A stretch of DNA of 14,509 nt from DAOMFM01 sp035429825 (GTDB lineage: Bacteria > Acidobacteriota > Blastocatellia > UBA7656 > JADIYM01). The stretch's first letter is position 1. Each line of letters begins with the position of its first letter. The notes beneath the pieces were generated by a model, which was not told the DNA's origin, searched no databases, and was given only the letters and a program-made list of their open reading frames with translations. The stretch covers positions 1-14,509 of the forward strand of contig JBGAKX010000117.1 of the NCBI GenBank assembly GCA_044224215.1, written 5' to 3'. Shown here in pieces: positions 1 through 6,444 of the stretch. Position numbers and translations under genes: made by a program.

Positions 1-38
1 TACGAGTCCGCACAGCATCCACCAGGAACCGTGAATCG

Positions 39-701
39 ATGAGAACGTGGATAGCGTTCGTTGTCTGGCTTGCAATCTCCGTGTCGTGTGTGCCGTCGGT
101 ATCCGGGCAGCAGGAGTCCGACACGATCAACGAGACGTGGCCCGAGCTCCAGGTCTATTTCAGGCTGAATCCGCGGACGCAGCTCTTTCTCGACGTAGCC
201 GGCCAATCCGACCGTGAGTCGTCTTACTCGAATGGGCTCATCGGCGGCGACATTGTGTACGACGTCAACAAGTGGATGGACGCGCGCGCCGGCTACCGGT
301 TCGGACGCGTGCAGGACCCAGGCAAGGATCCGACGTTTGAGAACCGGATGCTGTTCCAGACGACTCCGCACGCGTCGCTTGGACACGGCTGGTTCGTGAA
401 CGATCGGAATCGTATCGAGCTCCGGTGGCTCGACTCGGGGTTCTCGACGCGATACCGGAACAAGCTGCAGTTCGGACGCGACTTCAAGGTGAGGGAGCGA
501 GCGGTGACGCCGTATGTTGAGACGGAGGTCTTCTACGACTCGAGGTACGAGAAGTGGAACAGGGTCGTGTACGACGCGGGCGTGGCGATCGCGATCAACA
601 AGCACTTCTCGCTCGAGCCCTACGCCGGCGAGCAGAGCGACACCGAGACGACGCCGAGGTACACCAGGTTTCTCGGTCTGAAGTTCATCCTGCGCTTCTG
701 A
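39..701 (+). CDS. DUF2490-like outer-membrane beta-barrel protein
   Basis: 220 aa, ATG start, with AGGA at 24-27 as a modest ribosome binding site. A signal peptide of about 24 residues ends at VSG/QQ. The mature part is a series of short alternating-polarity strands rich in aromatic and charged residues, for example YFRLNPRTQLFLDVAGQ and FGRDFKVRERAVTPYVETEVFYDS, and it ends in LGLKFILRF. A terminal aromatic residue after a beta strand is the usual outer-membrane insertion signal. The pattern (opening strand around WPELQVYFRLN, central NRIELRW with YRNKLQF, late YAGEQSD) matches the DUF2490 family as I remember it; this was not confirmed by a profile search. DUF2490 proteins are thought to be outer-membrane barrels of unknown substrate. 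The gene is 185 bp upstream of the secreted-protein block, but an apparent promoter lies between them, so it probably belongs to a different transcript. Confidence 0.8.
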   Translation: MRTWIAFVVWLAISVSCVPSVSGQQESDTINETWPELQVYFRLNPRTQLFLDVAGQSDRESSYSNGLIGGDIVYDVNKWMDARAGYRFGRVQDPGKDPTFENRMLFQTTPHASLGHGWFVNDRNRIELRWLDSGFSTRYRNKLQFGRDFKVRERAVTPYVETEVFYDSRYEKWNRVVYDAGVAIAINKHFSLEPYAGEQSDTETTPRYTRFLGLKFILRF

Positions 702-709
702 CGCGTGAG

Positions 710-754
710 TTGGACCAAGGTCCAATAGTATCCCGACGGTTGCGTTTGTAAGCT
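710..754 (+). promoter_or_regulatory. 7-2-7 inverted-repeat operator and candidate promoter for the 887-4920 block
   Basis: A perfect inverted repeat TTGGACC-AA-GGTCCAA occupies 710-725. A weak -10-like hexamer TAAGCT lies at 749-754, centred 34 bp downstream of the palindrome centre. No good -35 is visible, as expected for an activator-dependent promoter where the bound protein sits near -42. Fifteen bases (GGACCAAGGTCCAAT) recur exactly upstream of the response regulators at 5075-5089, with the same 34-bp spacing to a -10-like hexamer. Heptamers spaced by 2 bp are the known arrangement for NarL-type HTH binding. The palindrome is seen directly; its regulatory role and the start of transcription near 761 are inferred. 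Confidence 0.6.
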
Positions 755-790
755 ACGAGGTGCGCCATGCGTCCGCGCGGTGCGAAGCGT

Positions 791-819
791 GAAATGTGGC
801 CGGGCTCGCGCCGCATTTC
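791..819 (+). other. Stem-loop in the predicted leader of the 887 gene
   Basis: GAAATGTGGC at 791-800 pairs with GCCGCATTTC at 810-819 (10 bp, one G-T wobble) around a 9-nt loop. It lies inside the roughly 125-nt leader predicted if transcription starts near 761, and ends 67 nt before the start codon. No run of T follows, so it does not look like an intrinsic terminator. It may stabilise the mRNA or control its translation, but no known RNA family is recognised. Confidence 0.35.
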
Positions 820-886
820 GACAATCCGAACTCATCAGTGACAGGACCGGCGGACTCGATTTCGCCGGGATCCAGGGGAGATCGTC

Positions 887-3280
887 GTGGGGAAGTCGAT
901 TCAACGCGTTGCCTTTGTCATCTTGATCGGGACACTGTTCCTGGCGGGCCCTGTTAGCGTACTGGCCCAGGGTTCCGGCGCCGCCGGCACTCCGCAATCG
1001 ACCGAGCCGGGTGGAAACTGGCCGCGGACATTCACATCGGGCGGCGGGACGTTTTCGCTCTACCACCCGCAGGTCGACACGTGGCAGGACAATTCGCTCG
1101 CTGCGTTCTCGGCCGTGGGGTTCCAGGCATCCGGATCCAATGACAAGACCTATGGCGTCGTCTATTTCACGGCACGCACCGAAGTCGACAAGATCAACAG
1201 GGTCGTGACGCTCGAAGACTTTGCCATCACAAAGGCGACGTTTCCGACCTCGCCCGACCTGAACGCGCAGGCCGTCTCCACGCTCCAGTCGGCGATCCCG
1301 GTCGCGCCGGTCTTCGTTCCGCTCGATCGGCTTGAAACAGCGCTCGCGGCGTCCGGAGGCGCCAAGGGCGTCCCGACGTTTGCGGTCGAGAATACGCCGC
1401 CCACCATCATCATCAGCACGACGCCGGCGGTTTTGGTGCTCGTCGACGGGCCGCCCGTGCTTGGGCCGGTCGAGAAGTCGAAGCTGCAGCGCGTGATCAA
1501 CACAAAGGCGCTGATCCTGTTCGATCCGTCCAAAGCGCAATACGACCTGTCCATCATGGACGGTTGGATGGCTGCGAGCAGTCTCGGCGGTCCGTGGACG
1601 TTCGACAGCAAGGGACCGAGCAACGGCGACAAGATCGCCACCGCGCTCGAGCAGAGCAAGGTCGTGGCGCCCCTCGACTCGACCGACAGCAACGGAAACA
1701 CGCTGTCGCTCAAGAATGCCGCAAAAACGAACACGATACCTGCCGTCCACATCAGCACGGTTCCGGCGGAGCTGATCGTCCTGCAGGGACAGGCACAGCT
1801 TGCGCCGATTGCGGGAACGACGCTCCTCTATGCGACGAACACGCAGAGCCAGCTGCTCTTTGAGACGGTGTCGCAACAGTACTATGTGCTGATTTCGGGA
1901 AGGTGGTTCTCGTCGGCCGCGATCGCGGGCCCGTGGCAGTACGTGGCGGCGAATGCGCTTCCCGCCGACTTTGCCAAGATCCCGCCCGAGCATCCGAAGG
2001 CGGGCGTGCTCGTATCGGTCGCCGGAACTCCGCAGGCCGAGGAGTCGGTGATCGCCAACAGTATTCCTCAGACCGCGACGATCACGCGGAGCGCGGCGAC
2101 GCTGACGGTGAACTACGACGGAGCACCGAAGTTCAAGTCGATCGACGGGACAACGCTCCAGTACGCGCAGAACTCGGTTGTTCCGGTCATCGAGACCGAT
2201 CCGGCCAGCTTCTATGCGGTGCAGAACGGCGTGTGGTTCATGTCGGGCCAGGCGACCGGTCCGTGGACGATCGCGACGTCGGTTCCGGGAGCCATCTACA
2301 CGATTCCGCCGAGCTCGCCGCTGTTCTATGTGACGTACGTGAAGATTTACGGATCGACACCGCAGGTCGTCTATGTCGGCTACACGCCCGGTTACTATGG
2401 AACCGTCGTCACAACCGACGGCGTCGTGGTGTACGGCACGGGCTACTACTATCCGCCGTATGTCGTTGGAACGACGTGGGTTGGTTATCCCGCAAGCTAC
2501 GGCATTGGCGCCGGGTTCACATGGTCGGTCGCAGCCGGGTGGGCGATGGGATTCGGGATCGGGCTCGCGTGCTCGTGCGCGTATCCGTGGTGGGGTCCGA
2601 TCGGCTACGGCTGGGGCGGTGCCTACACGTGGGGCACGTCCTACGGCTGGGGCGCGTGGGGCGGCGCGGCCGCCACGAACGTGTACGGCCGGTGGGGCAA
2701 CACGGCATACGCGGGCACGCGCGCGGCGTGGGCGAACCCGTATACGGGCAACGTGGGCGCTGCGCGTGGTGGCACGTATTACAACTCGGCGACGGGCGCG
2801 CGCGGCGGCGCCGTTGGCGGCGCAAATTACAACGCCTACACCGGCAACTACGCCGCGGGACAGGCGGGAGCCAAGTACAACCCGACGACGGGCGTCGTGT
2901 CGGGTGGCGCGCGCGGCGTGTACGGCAACGCGTACACGGGTCAGGAAGGCGCGGGATCCGGGGGCTTCAAGTACAACACCAACACTGGAAATGGAGTCGC
3001 GGCCAAGGACGGTGACGTGTACGCTACGCATGACGGAAACGTCTACAGCCACGATCAGGGCGGCGGCTGGTCGCAGCACACTTCGTCGGGCTGGCAGTCC
3101 ATGGACCGTAGCTCCTTTGGCGGCGGCGGCGGTGGCGGATTCGGCGGCGGCGGTTTCGGCGGTCTCGACCGCCAGGCCACGGGCCGCGACCTCGGATCGT
3201 TCCGTTCCGGAGGGTTTGGGGGCGCCGGTGGATTTGGAGGAGGCGGTGGGTTCCGCGGGGGCGGCGGTTTCCGGCGGTGA
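887..3280 (+). CDS. Large secreted repeat protein with Gly/Tyr-rich C-terminus (carbohydrate-binding family V/XII-like annotation)
   Basis: 797 aa; GTG start with AGGGGAG at 874-880, six bases upstream. A signal peptide of about 27 residues ends VLA/QG. Residues 45-155 form an N-terminal domain. Three imperfect repeats of about 68 residues follow (172-240, 285-352, 394-461). Each starts with a proline-flanked beta segment such as ISTTPAVLVLVDGPP, has a middle YA-NT-type strand, and ends in W-x(6-10)-GPW. Residues 478-527 (VTYVKIYGSTPQVVYVGYTPGYYG, then YGTGYYYPPYV) match a core I recall from proteobacterial proteins often labelled carbohydrate-binding family V/XII; that label has little experimental support. 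Residues 528-600 are Gly/Trp/Tyr-rich, 613-705 hold about five YN-x-x-TG units, and the last 55 residues are mostly glycine. It is the first gene of a three-gene block, 54 bp before the OmpA-like gene. Likely a cell-surface or envelope structural protein; ligand unknown. Confidence 0.85.
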   Translation: MGKSIQRVAFVILIGTLFLAGPVSVLAQGSGAAGTPQSTEPGGNWPRTFTSGGGTFSLYHPQVDTWQDNSLAAFSAVGFQASGSNDKTYGVVYFTARTEVDKINRVVTLEDFAITKATFPTSPDLNAQAVSTLQSAIPVAPVFVPLDRLETALAASGGAKGVPTFAVENTPPTIIISTTPAVLVLVDGPPVLGPVEKSKLQRVINTKALILFDPSKAQYDLSIMDGWMAASSLGGPWTFDSKGPSNGDKIATALEQSKVVAPLDSTDSNGNTLSLKNAAKTNTIPAVHISTVPAELIVLQGQAQLAPIAGTTLLYATNTQSQLLFETVSQQYYVLISGRWFSSAAIAGPWQYVAANALPADFAKIPPEHPKAGVLVSVAGTPQAEESVIANSIPQTATITRSAATLTVNYDGAPKFKSIDGTTLQYAQNSVVPVIETDPASFYAVQNGVWFMSGQATGPWTIATSVPGAIYTIPPSSPLFYVTYVKIYGSTPQVVYVGYTPGYYGTVVTTDGVVVYGTGYYYPPYVVGTTWVGYPASYGIGAGFTWSVAAGWAMGFGIGLACSCAYPWWGPIGYGWGGAYTWGTSYGWGAWGGAAATNVYGRWGNTAYAGTRAAWANPYTGNVGAARGGTYYNSATGARGGAVGGANYNAYTGNYAAGQAGAKYNPTTGVVSGGARGVYGNAYTGQEGAGSGGFKYNTNTGNGVAAKDGDVYATHDGNVYSHDQGGGWSQHTSSGWQSMDRSSFGGGGGGGFGGGGFGGLDRQATGRDLGSFRSGGFGGAGGFGGGGGFRGGGGFRR

Positions 3281-3334
3281 CCGTGTGCACAAGGCTTACG
3301 AAGTGATTCACGAAATCGAGCGGGAGGACTTCAT

Positions 3335-4258
3335 ATGAGGATTGCCAACAGTCGGACAGCCGTGCGCGTCGCGCTAGCCATTGCTACCGTGACGCTTACG
3401 GCCGCGTCCGCGTTCGTTCCGGTGTCCGCGTTTCAGGGGTTTGGACCCGGGCAGAAGGCCGAGATCAAGGGAATCATCGTCAGCCGCGACGGCGACACGA
3501 TGAGTGTCAAGACGCCGGCCGGTGGCGTGACCGTCACGATCACGGCCGCGACGCAGGTCGTTCAGCCGACCGGGTTCTTCAAGAAGCAGTCGTACGACAT
3601 CACCGTACTTCTGCCGGGATTGCAGGTCGACGTGAAGGGCGTCGGCGACACGAACGGCAACCTGATCGCCAACTCGGTCACGTTCTCAAAGGACGCGCTC
3701 ATCGCAGCGCAGAGCGCCAACACCGTTGTCGCGCCCGTGCAACAGCAACAGGCCGTGCAGCAGCAAGAGATTAACCAGAACACGCAGACGATCGACCAGC
3801 AGGCGGAAGAACTTGCCGCGCAACAGGCAAAGCTCGCCGAGCAGCAGAAGCAGTTGCAGATGCTGAACACGCGCGTGTCCGATCTTGCGGATTACGAGGT
3901 CAAGGCGCATCTGGTGATCTATTTCCCCGTCAACGGAACGGTCGTCGGGGACGACTTCAAGGCGCAGCTTGCGCAGCTCGCACAGAATGCGACCACGCTG
4001 AAGGGCTATCTGATCGAAGTCGCCGGCTACACGGATCCGACGGGACCGAGGGCGTACAACCAGCAGCTCAGCTTGCAGCGGAGCGAGGCCGTGATCCAGT
4101 ATCTCGAGCAGACCTGCAACGTGCCGTTGCCGCGAATCCTGACGCCGTCGGCGATGGGCTCGTCGCATCCGGCTGACCCGAATTCCACCCCGCAGGCCTA
4201 CGCGAGCAATCGCCGCGTCGAGGTGTCGGTGCTGGTCAACAAGGGAATTAACGAATGA
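3335..4258 (+). CDS. OmpA-family protein with N-terminal DUF5666-like domain
   Basis: 307 aa, ATG start, with strong ribosome binding site GGGAGGA at 3322-3328. Signal peptide to about residue 32 (VSAF/Q). Residues 42-118 (AEIKGIIVSRDGDTMSVKT and following) look like a small beta-barrel of the DUF5666/OB-fold type. Residues 135-180 are extremely Gln-rich with heptad character, probably a coiled coil spanning the periplasm. Residues 192-305 are an OmpA C-terminal domain: VIYFPVNG, then VAGYTDPTG with the Asp, NQQLSLQRSEAVIQYL (the N-x-x-LS-x-x-R motif), and NRRVEV with the Arg. The Asp and Arg are the residues that grip diaminopimelate in this family. There is no transmembrane barrel, so it is best seen as a periplasmic or surface-linked protein tethered to peptidoglycan. 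Being between two secreted proteins in the same block, it may anchor one of them to the cell wall (inference). Confidence 0.88.
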   Translation: MRIANSRTAVRVALAIATVTLTAASAFVPVSAFQGFGPGQKAEIKGIIVSRDGDTMSVKTPAGGVTVTITAATQVVQPTGFFKKQSYDITVLLPGLQVDVKGVGDTNGNLIANSVTFSKDALIAAQSANTVVAPVQQQQAVQQQEINQNTQTIDQQAEELAAQQAKLAEQQKQLQMLNTRVSDLADYEVKAHLVIYFPVNGTVVGDDFKAQLAQLAQNATTLKGYLIEVAGYTDPTGPRAYNQQLSLQRSEAVIQYLEQTCNVPLPRILTPSAMGSSHPADPNSTPQAYASNRRVEVSVLVNKGINE

Positions 4259-4308
4259 GTGCGGTCACCATTGCGTGCCGCCGAAACCGGAAGGAGGACT
4301 GAGAGACC

Positions 4309-4920
4309 ATGAAGCATCATTCGGCAATTCAGAGAGTCGCAATCGTGAGCGCACTCGTGATGGCGTTCGCAGGCAGTGTCTTTGCTGCCGGTCCGACGCC
4401 CGCGGACGACAAGTACCCGAACAAGCAGATCTTCCAGTGCATGGCGCTGAACATGATGGGCGCGTTCGCGGGCCGACCGATCGGGCTCGAGATCACGATC
4501 AATCAGTACAACACGCCGGCCGACAAGCAGACGCTCATCACTGCGCTGCAGGAGGGCGGGCAGGAAGGACTGATGAAGACGCTGCAGAAGATGGACGCGG
4601 GATTTGTCACGGTGACCGGTTCGACGGGCTGGAAGGTGAATGCCGCGTGGACGAACCCGACATCGGACGGCGGCAAGCGCGTCGTCTGCTTCTTCCAGCG
4701 ACCCACGACATTCGCCGAGAATTACAGCGACTCGCGCTCGCTCGAGTATCAGTTTGCGATCATCGAACTTCTGCTCGGCCCCGACAACAAGGGCGAGAAG
4801 TCGGGGAACGGGACGATCATTCCGGCGGCACAGATCGGCTTCACAACCTCGGGCCAGATCGGCATCGAGAGCTTTGGCGCCCAGCCGGGCCGAATCATGG
4901 GTCTGTCCGAGCGCAAGTAG
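4309..4920 (+). CDS. Secreted protein of unknown function
   Basis: 203 aa, ATG start, with AAGGAGGA at 4291-4298. A signal peptide of about 26 residues ends SVFA/AG. I do not recognise a family. The mature protein has two cysteines (44 and 127), which could form a disulfide, a helical stretch around 72-95 (ADKQTLITALQEGGQEGLMKTLQ) and probable beta strands 98-130 and 170-190. Residue composition is ordinary, with no membrane segment after the signal. It is the last gene of the block that begins at 887, 50 bp after the OmpA-like gene and followed at 4940 by a strong hairpin, so it is probably exported and acts in the same envelope process. No catalytic motif was found. Confidence 0.8.
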   Translation: MKHHSAIQRVAIVSALVMAFAGSVFAAGPTPADDKYPNKQIFQCMALNMMGAFAGRPIGLEITINQYNTPADKQTLITALQEGGQEGLMKTLQKMDAGFVTVTGSTGWKVNAAWTNPTSDGGKRVVCFFQRPTTFAENYSDSRSLEYQFAIIELLLGPDNKGEKSGNGTIIPAAQIGFTTSGQIGIESFGAQPGRIMGLSERK

Positions 4921-4939
4921 CGTTTCGTGCACAGCGAAC

Positions 4940-4970
4940 GCTGGGACGCCGATCGACTCGGCGTCCCGGC
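4940..4970 (+). terminator. Hairpin ending the 887-4920 block
   Basis: GGGACGCCGA (4943-4952) pairs perfectly with TCGGCGTCCC (4958-4967) around a 5-nt loop, and the stem can extend outward through one wobble and two pairs to 4940-4970. It begins about 20 nt after the stop codon. No T tract follows, so it is either a Rho-assisted or non-canonical terminator, or an mRNA 3'-end stabiliser. A weaker stem (GCGTTTCG with CGAACGC, one bulge) sits just before it at 4920-4941. Confidence 0.5.
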
Positions 4971-5072
4971 GTCGCACTCGCGCGAGCACTCTTCGACGGC
5001 TCCCCCCGGCCGTATCTTCGATCACGGATCACGAGCATCCCGGCTGGCACGGCTCTCGTCAGGGCGGCAGCG

Positions 5073-5117
5073 TAGGACCAAGGTCCAATGGTTCTGCTCC
5101 GCCGCGCTCGGTAGCAT
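5073..5117 (+). promoter_or_regulatory. Second copy of the inverted-repeat operator, with candidate promoter for the response regulators
   Basis: TAGGACC-AA-GGTCCAA at 5073-5088 differs from the copy at 710 in only one arm base. A -10-like hexamer TAGCAT lies at 5112-5117, centred 34 bp from the palindrome centre, exactly as in the first copy. This would place the start of transcription near 5124 and give a leader of about 35 nt before the ATG at 5159. The arrangement suggests that the response-regulator operon is autoregulated. Function is inferred. Confidence 0.55.
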
Positions 5118-5158
5118 CCTGCTGAGGGTTTTCGCGGCTCCTCCGAGCTTTGACAGAC

Positions 5159-5551
5159 ATGCCAGATGTAGTCTCTGTCATTGATGATGATCTGTCGGTG
5201 CGACGCGCGGTGGCGCGGCTGATCGCGTCGGCGGGGTTCGGCGCCGAGGTGTTTGCATCGGCGCAGGAGTACCTCGACGCCACGCATGATCAGGGCGTCG
5301 CATGCCTGATCCTCGACGTGCACCTCGGTGGAATGAGCGGCATCGAGCTCGCAGAGAAGCTCGAAGCGGGCGGCGAGGCTCCGCCGGTAATCTTTATCAC
5401 CGCGCACGACGACGAGGCGACGCGCGAGCGAGCGCGAAAATGCGGAGCCACCGGATACCTGCGAAAGCCCTTCGATGGCACGTCGCTCCTGCAGATGATC
5501 TCGGACGCGCTCGCGCGGAAGGATGGCGCGCCTGGTCCGCTCGTCTCGTAA
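5159..5551 (+). CDS. Receiver-only response regulator (FixJ/CheY-type)
   Basis: 130 aa consisting of a single receiver domain. The acidic pocket is D9-D10-D11 (VSVIDDDLSVR), the phospho-acceptor is D53 in LILDVHLGGMSG, with T81 (IFITAHDD) and K103 (LRKPF). There is no output domain, so it may act as a phosphate sink, a phosphorelay intermediate or a protein-binding switch. I chose the ATG at 5159 because the family usually begins two to six residues before the first strand; an in-frame TTG at 5150 would add three residues. Neither start has a convincing Shine-Dalgarno sequence. It precedes the HTH-bearing regulator by 131 bp, and no histidine kinase is visible in the window. High sequence likeness between the two receivers suggests that they could share a kinase. 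Confidence 0.85.
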   Translation: MPDVVSVIDDDLSVRRAVARLIASAGFGAEVFASAQEYLDATHDQGVACLILDVHLGGMSGIELAEKLEAGGEAPPVIFITAHDDEATRERARKCGATGYLRKPFDGTSLLQMISDALARKDGAPGPLVS

Positions 5552-5616
5552 CGAGCGAATCGGGCCGCTTGCGCGCATCGCGCGGGACCGATTAGAGTCT
5601 CCCAACTGCTCCCGAT

Positions 5617-5633
5617 TGGGTCAGAGTGGGACA
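5617..5633 (+). promoter_or_regulatory. Direct repeat TGGG(T/A)CA upstream of the HTH regulator
   Basis: TGGGTCA at 5617-5623 and TGGGACA at 5627-5633 are spaced 10 bp apart, one helical turn. They lie 50-66 bp before the start codon of the 5683 gene, within the 131-bp gap between the two regulators. CCCAA (5601-5605) and TTGGG (5616-5620) flank the region as a loose inverted repeat. This could be a protein-binding site for a separate promoter; no clear -10/-35 pair was found. Confidence 0.25.
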
Positions 5634-5682
5634 TTTCTGATCGCGATGTGCAGCGGCGGCGCACACGAACGAGGCTACCTGT

Positions 5683-6318
5683 ATGGAGCTGCGTATACCC
5701 GAGGGTCGTCCGACGGTGCTCGTGATCGATGACGACTATTCGGTTCGCAAATCGCTCGGACGCTTGTTGAAGACTGCCGGCCATCGCGTAGAGACCTACG
5801 CGAGCGCCGAGGAGTTTCTCGCGACGGCAGGGTCGGATGGGCCCGGTTGCGTGATCTGCGACGTGAAGATGCCGGGGCTCGATGGGCTCGAGCTGCAGTC
5901 GGCGCTCAGCGAGCAGCGCCTGTCGTGGCCCATCATCTTCATTACGGGGCACGGTGACGTGCCGACGACCGTGCGCGCGATGAAGGTGGGCGCGGTCGAT
6001 TTTCTGACAAAGCCGTGCGACGGAGCGGTGCTGCTCGCGGCGGTGGACGAGGCGATTGCGATCGATCGTCGAAAGCGCCGGGACCGCGAGGACGTGGAGT
6101 CGGTGCGTCGCAAGCGAGCGCTGCTGACGCCGCGAGAGCGCGAGGTGATGGAGCTCGTCGTCACCGGCATGCTGAACAAGCAGATCGCATTCCGGTTGGG
6201 GACGTCCGAGAAGACGATCAAGGTGCACCGGGCTCGCGTGTTCGAGAAGATGGAGGCGCGGTCGGTCGCCGAGCTCGTGCGGCTGTTCGATCAGCTGGCG
6301 GCTGCCGAGGCGGGCTAG
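5683..6318 (+). CDS. FixJ/NarL-family response regulator (receiver plus LuxR-type HTH)
   Basis: 211 aa, ATG start, with GAGG at 5671-5674. The receiver domain is about 11-125: acidic pocket D16-D18, phospho-acceptor D60 in VICDVKMPGLDG, T88 in FITGHGDVP, and K110 in LTKP. The GHGDVP stretch is typical of the FixJ branch. The LuxR/GerE-type HTH is about 148-201 (LTPREREVMELVVTG, then NKQIAFRLGTSEKTIKVHRARVFEKM). It should act as a phosphorylation-controlled transcription activator in the cytoplasm. Two 7-2-7 palindromes in this window, upstream of the operon that contains this gene and of the 887-4920 block, have the geometry used by such HTH domains and are its likely targets (inference). No partner kinase is present, so the signal is unknown. 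Confidence 0.92.
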   Translation: MELRIPEGRPTVLVIDDDYSVRKSLGRLLKTAGHRVETYASAEEFLATAGSDGPGCVICDVKMPGLDGLELQSALSEQRLSWPIIFITGHGDVPTTVRAMKVGAVDFLTKPCDGAVLLAAVDEAIAIDRRKRRDREDVESVRRKRALLTPREREVMELVVTGMLNKQIAFRLGTSEKTIKVHRARVFEKMEARSVAELVRLFDQLAAAEAG

Positions 6319-6344
6319 CGTCAATCGTGCCGAAACGGGTTGTC

Positions 6345-6443
6345 GCGAACGCGCCGTCGCGTTTCACTTGCCGGCGCACTCCAAAGCGACGCGCGACTCC
6401 TTGGAGTGCGCCGGCAGCCCGAAGGGCGCGACGGCGCTTTCGC
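6345..6443. repeat. Large nested palindrome between convergent genes
   Basis: An inner perfect 16-bp inverted repeat (TGCCGGCGCACTCCAA at 6369-6384, its complement at 6401-6416, 16-nt loop) sits inside an outer 17-bp inverted repeat with a single mismatch (6345-6361 against 6427-6443). A small GCCC-gaa-GGGC hairpin lies on the right shoulder (6417-6427). The element fills almost the whole 126-bp gap between the regulator stop (6318) and the pirin stop (6445). It could be a bidirectional terminator, though T tracts are absent, or a REP-like interspersed palindrome. The symmetry is seen directly; the role is not known. Confidence 0.65.
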
Positions 6444-6444
6444 A

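Noticed and set aside
620..3292. 890-codon open frame on the minus strand opposite the 797-aa gene
   Set aside because: Arg/Ala/Val-rich shadow of a GC-rich gene, no recognisable domain or start signal; the + strand frame has a signal peptide, repeats and a ribosome binding site.
5044..5059. TGGCACG resembling a sigma54 -24 box before the response regulators
   Set aside because: The -12 block reads TCGT where TTGC is required, so the GC dinucleotide is missing.
5150..5158. TTG start for the receiver-only regulator
   Set aside because: The ATG at 5159 is in frame, is a better start codon and fits family length; kept as an alternative in the gene entry.
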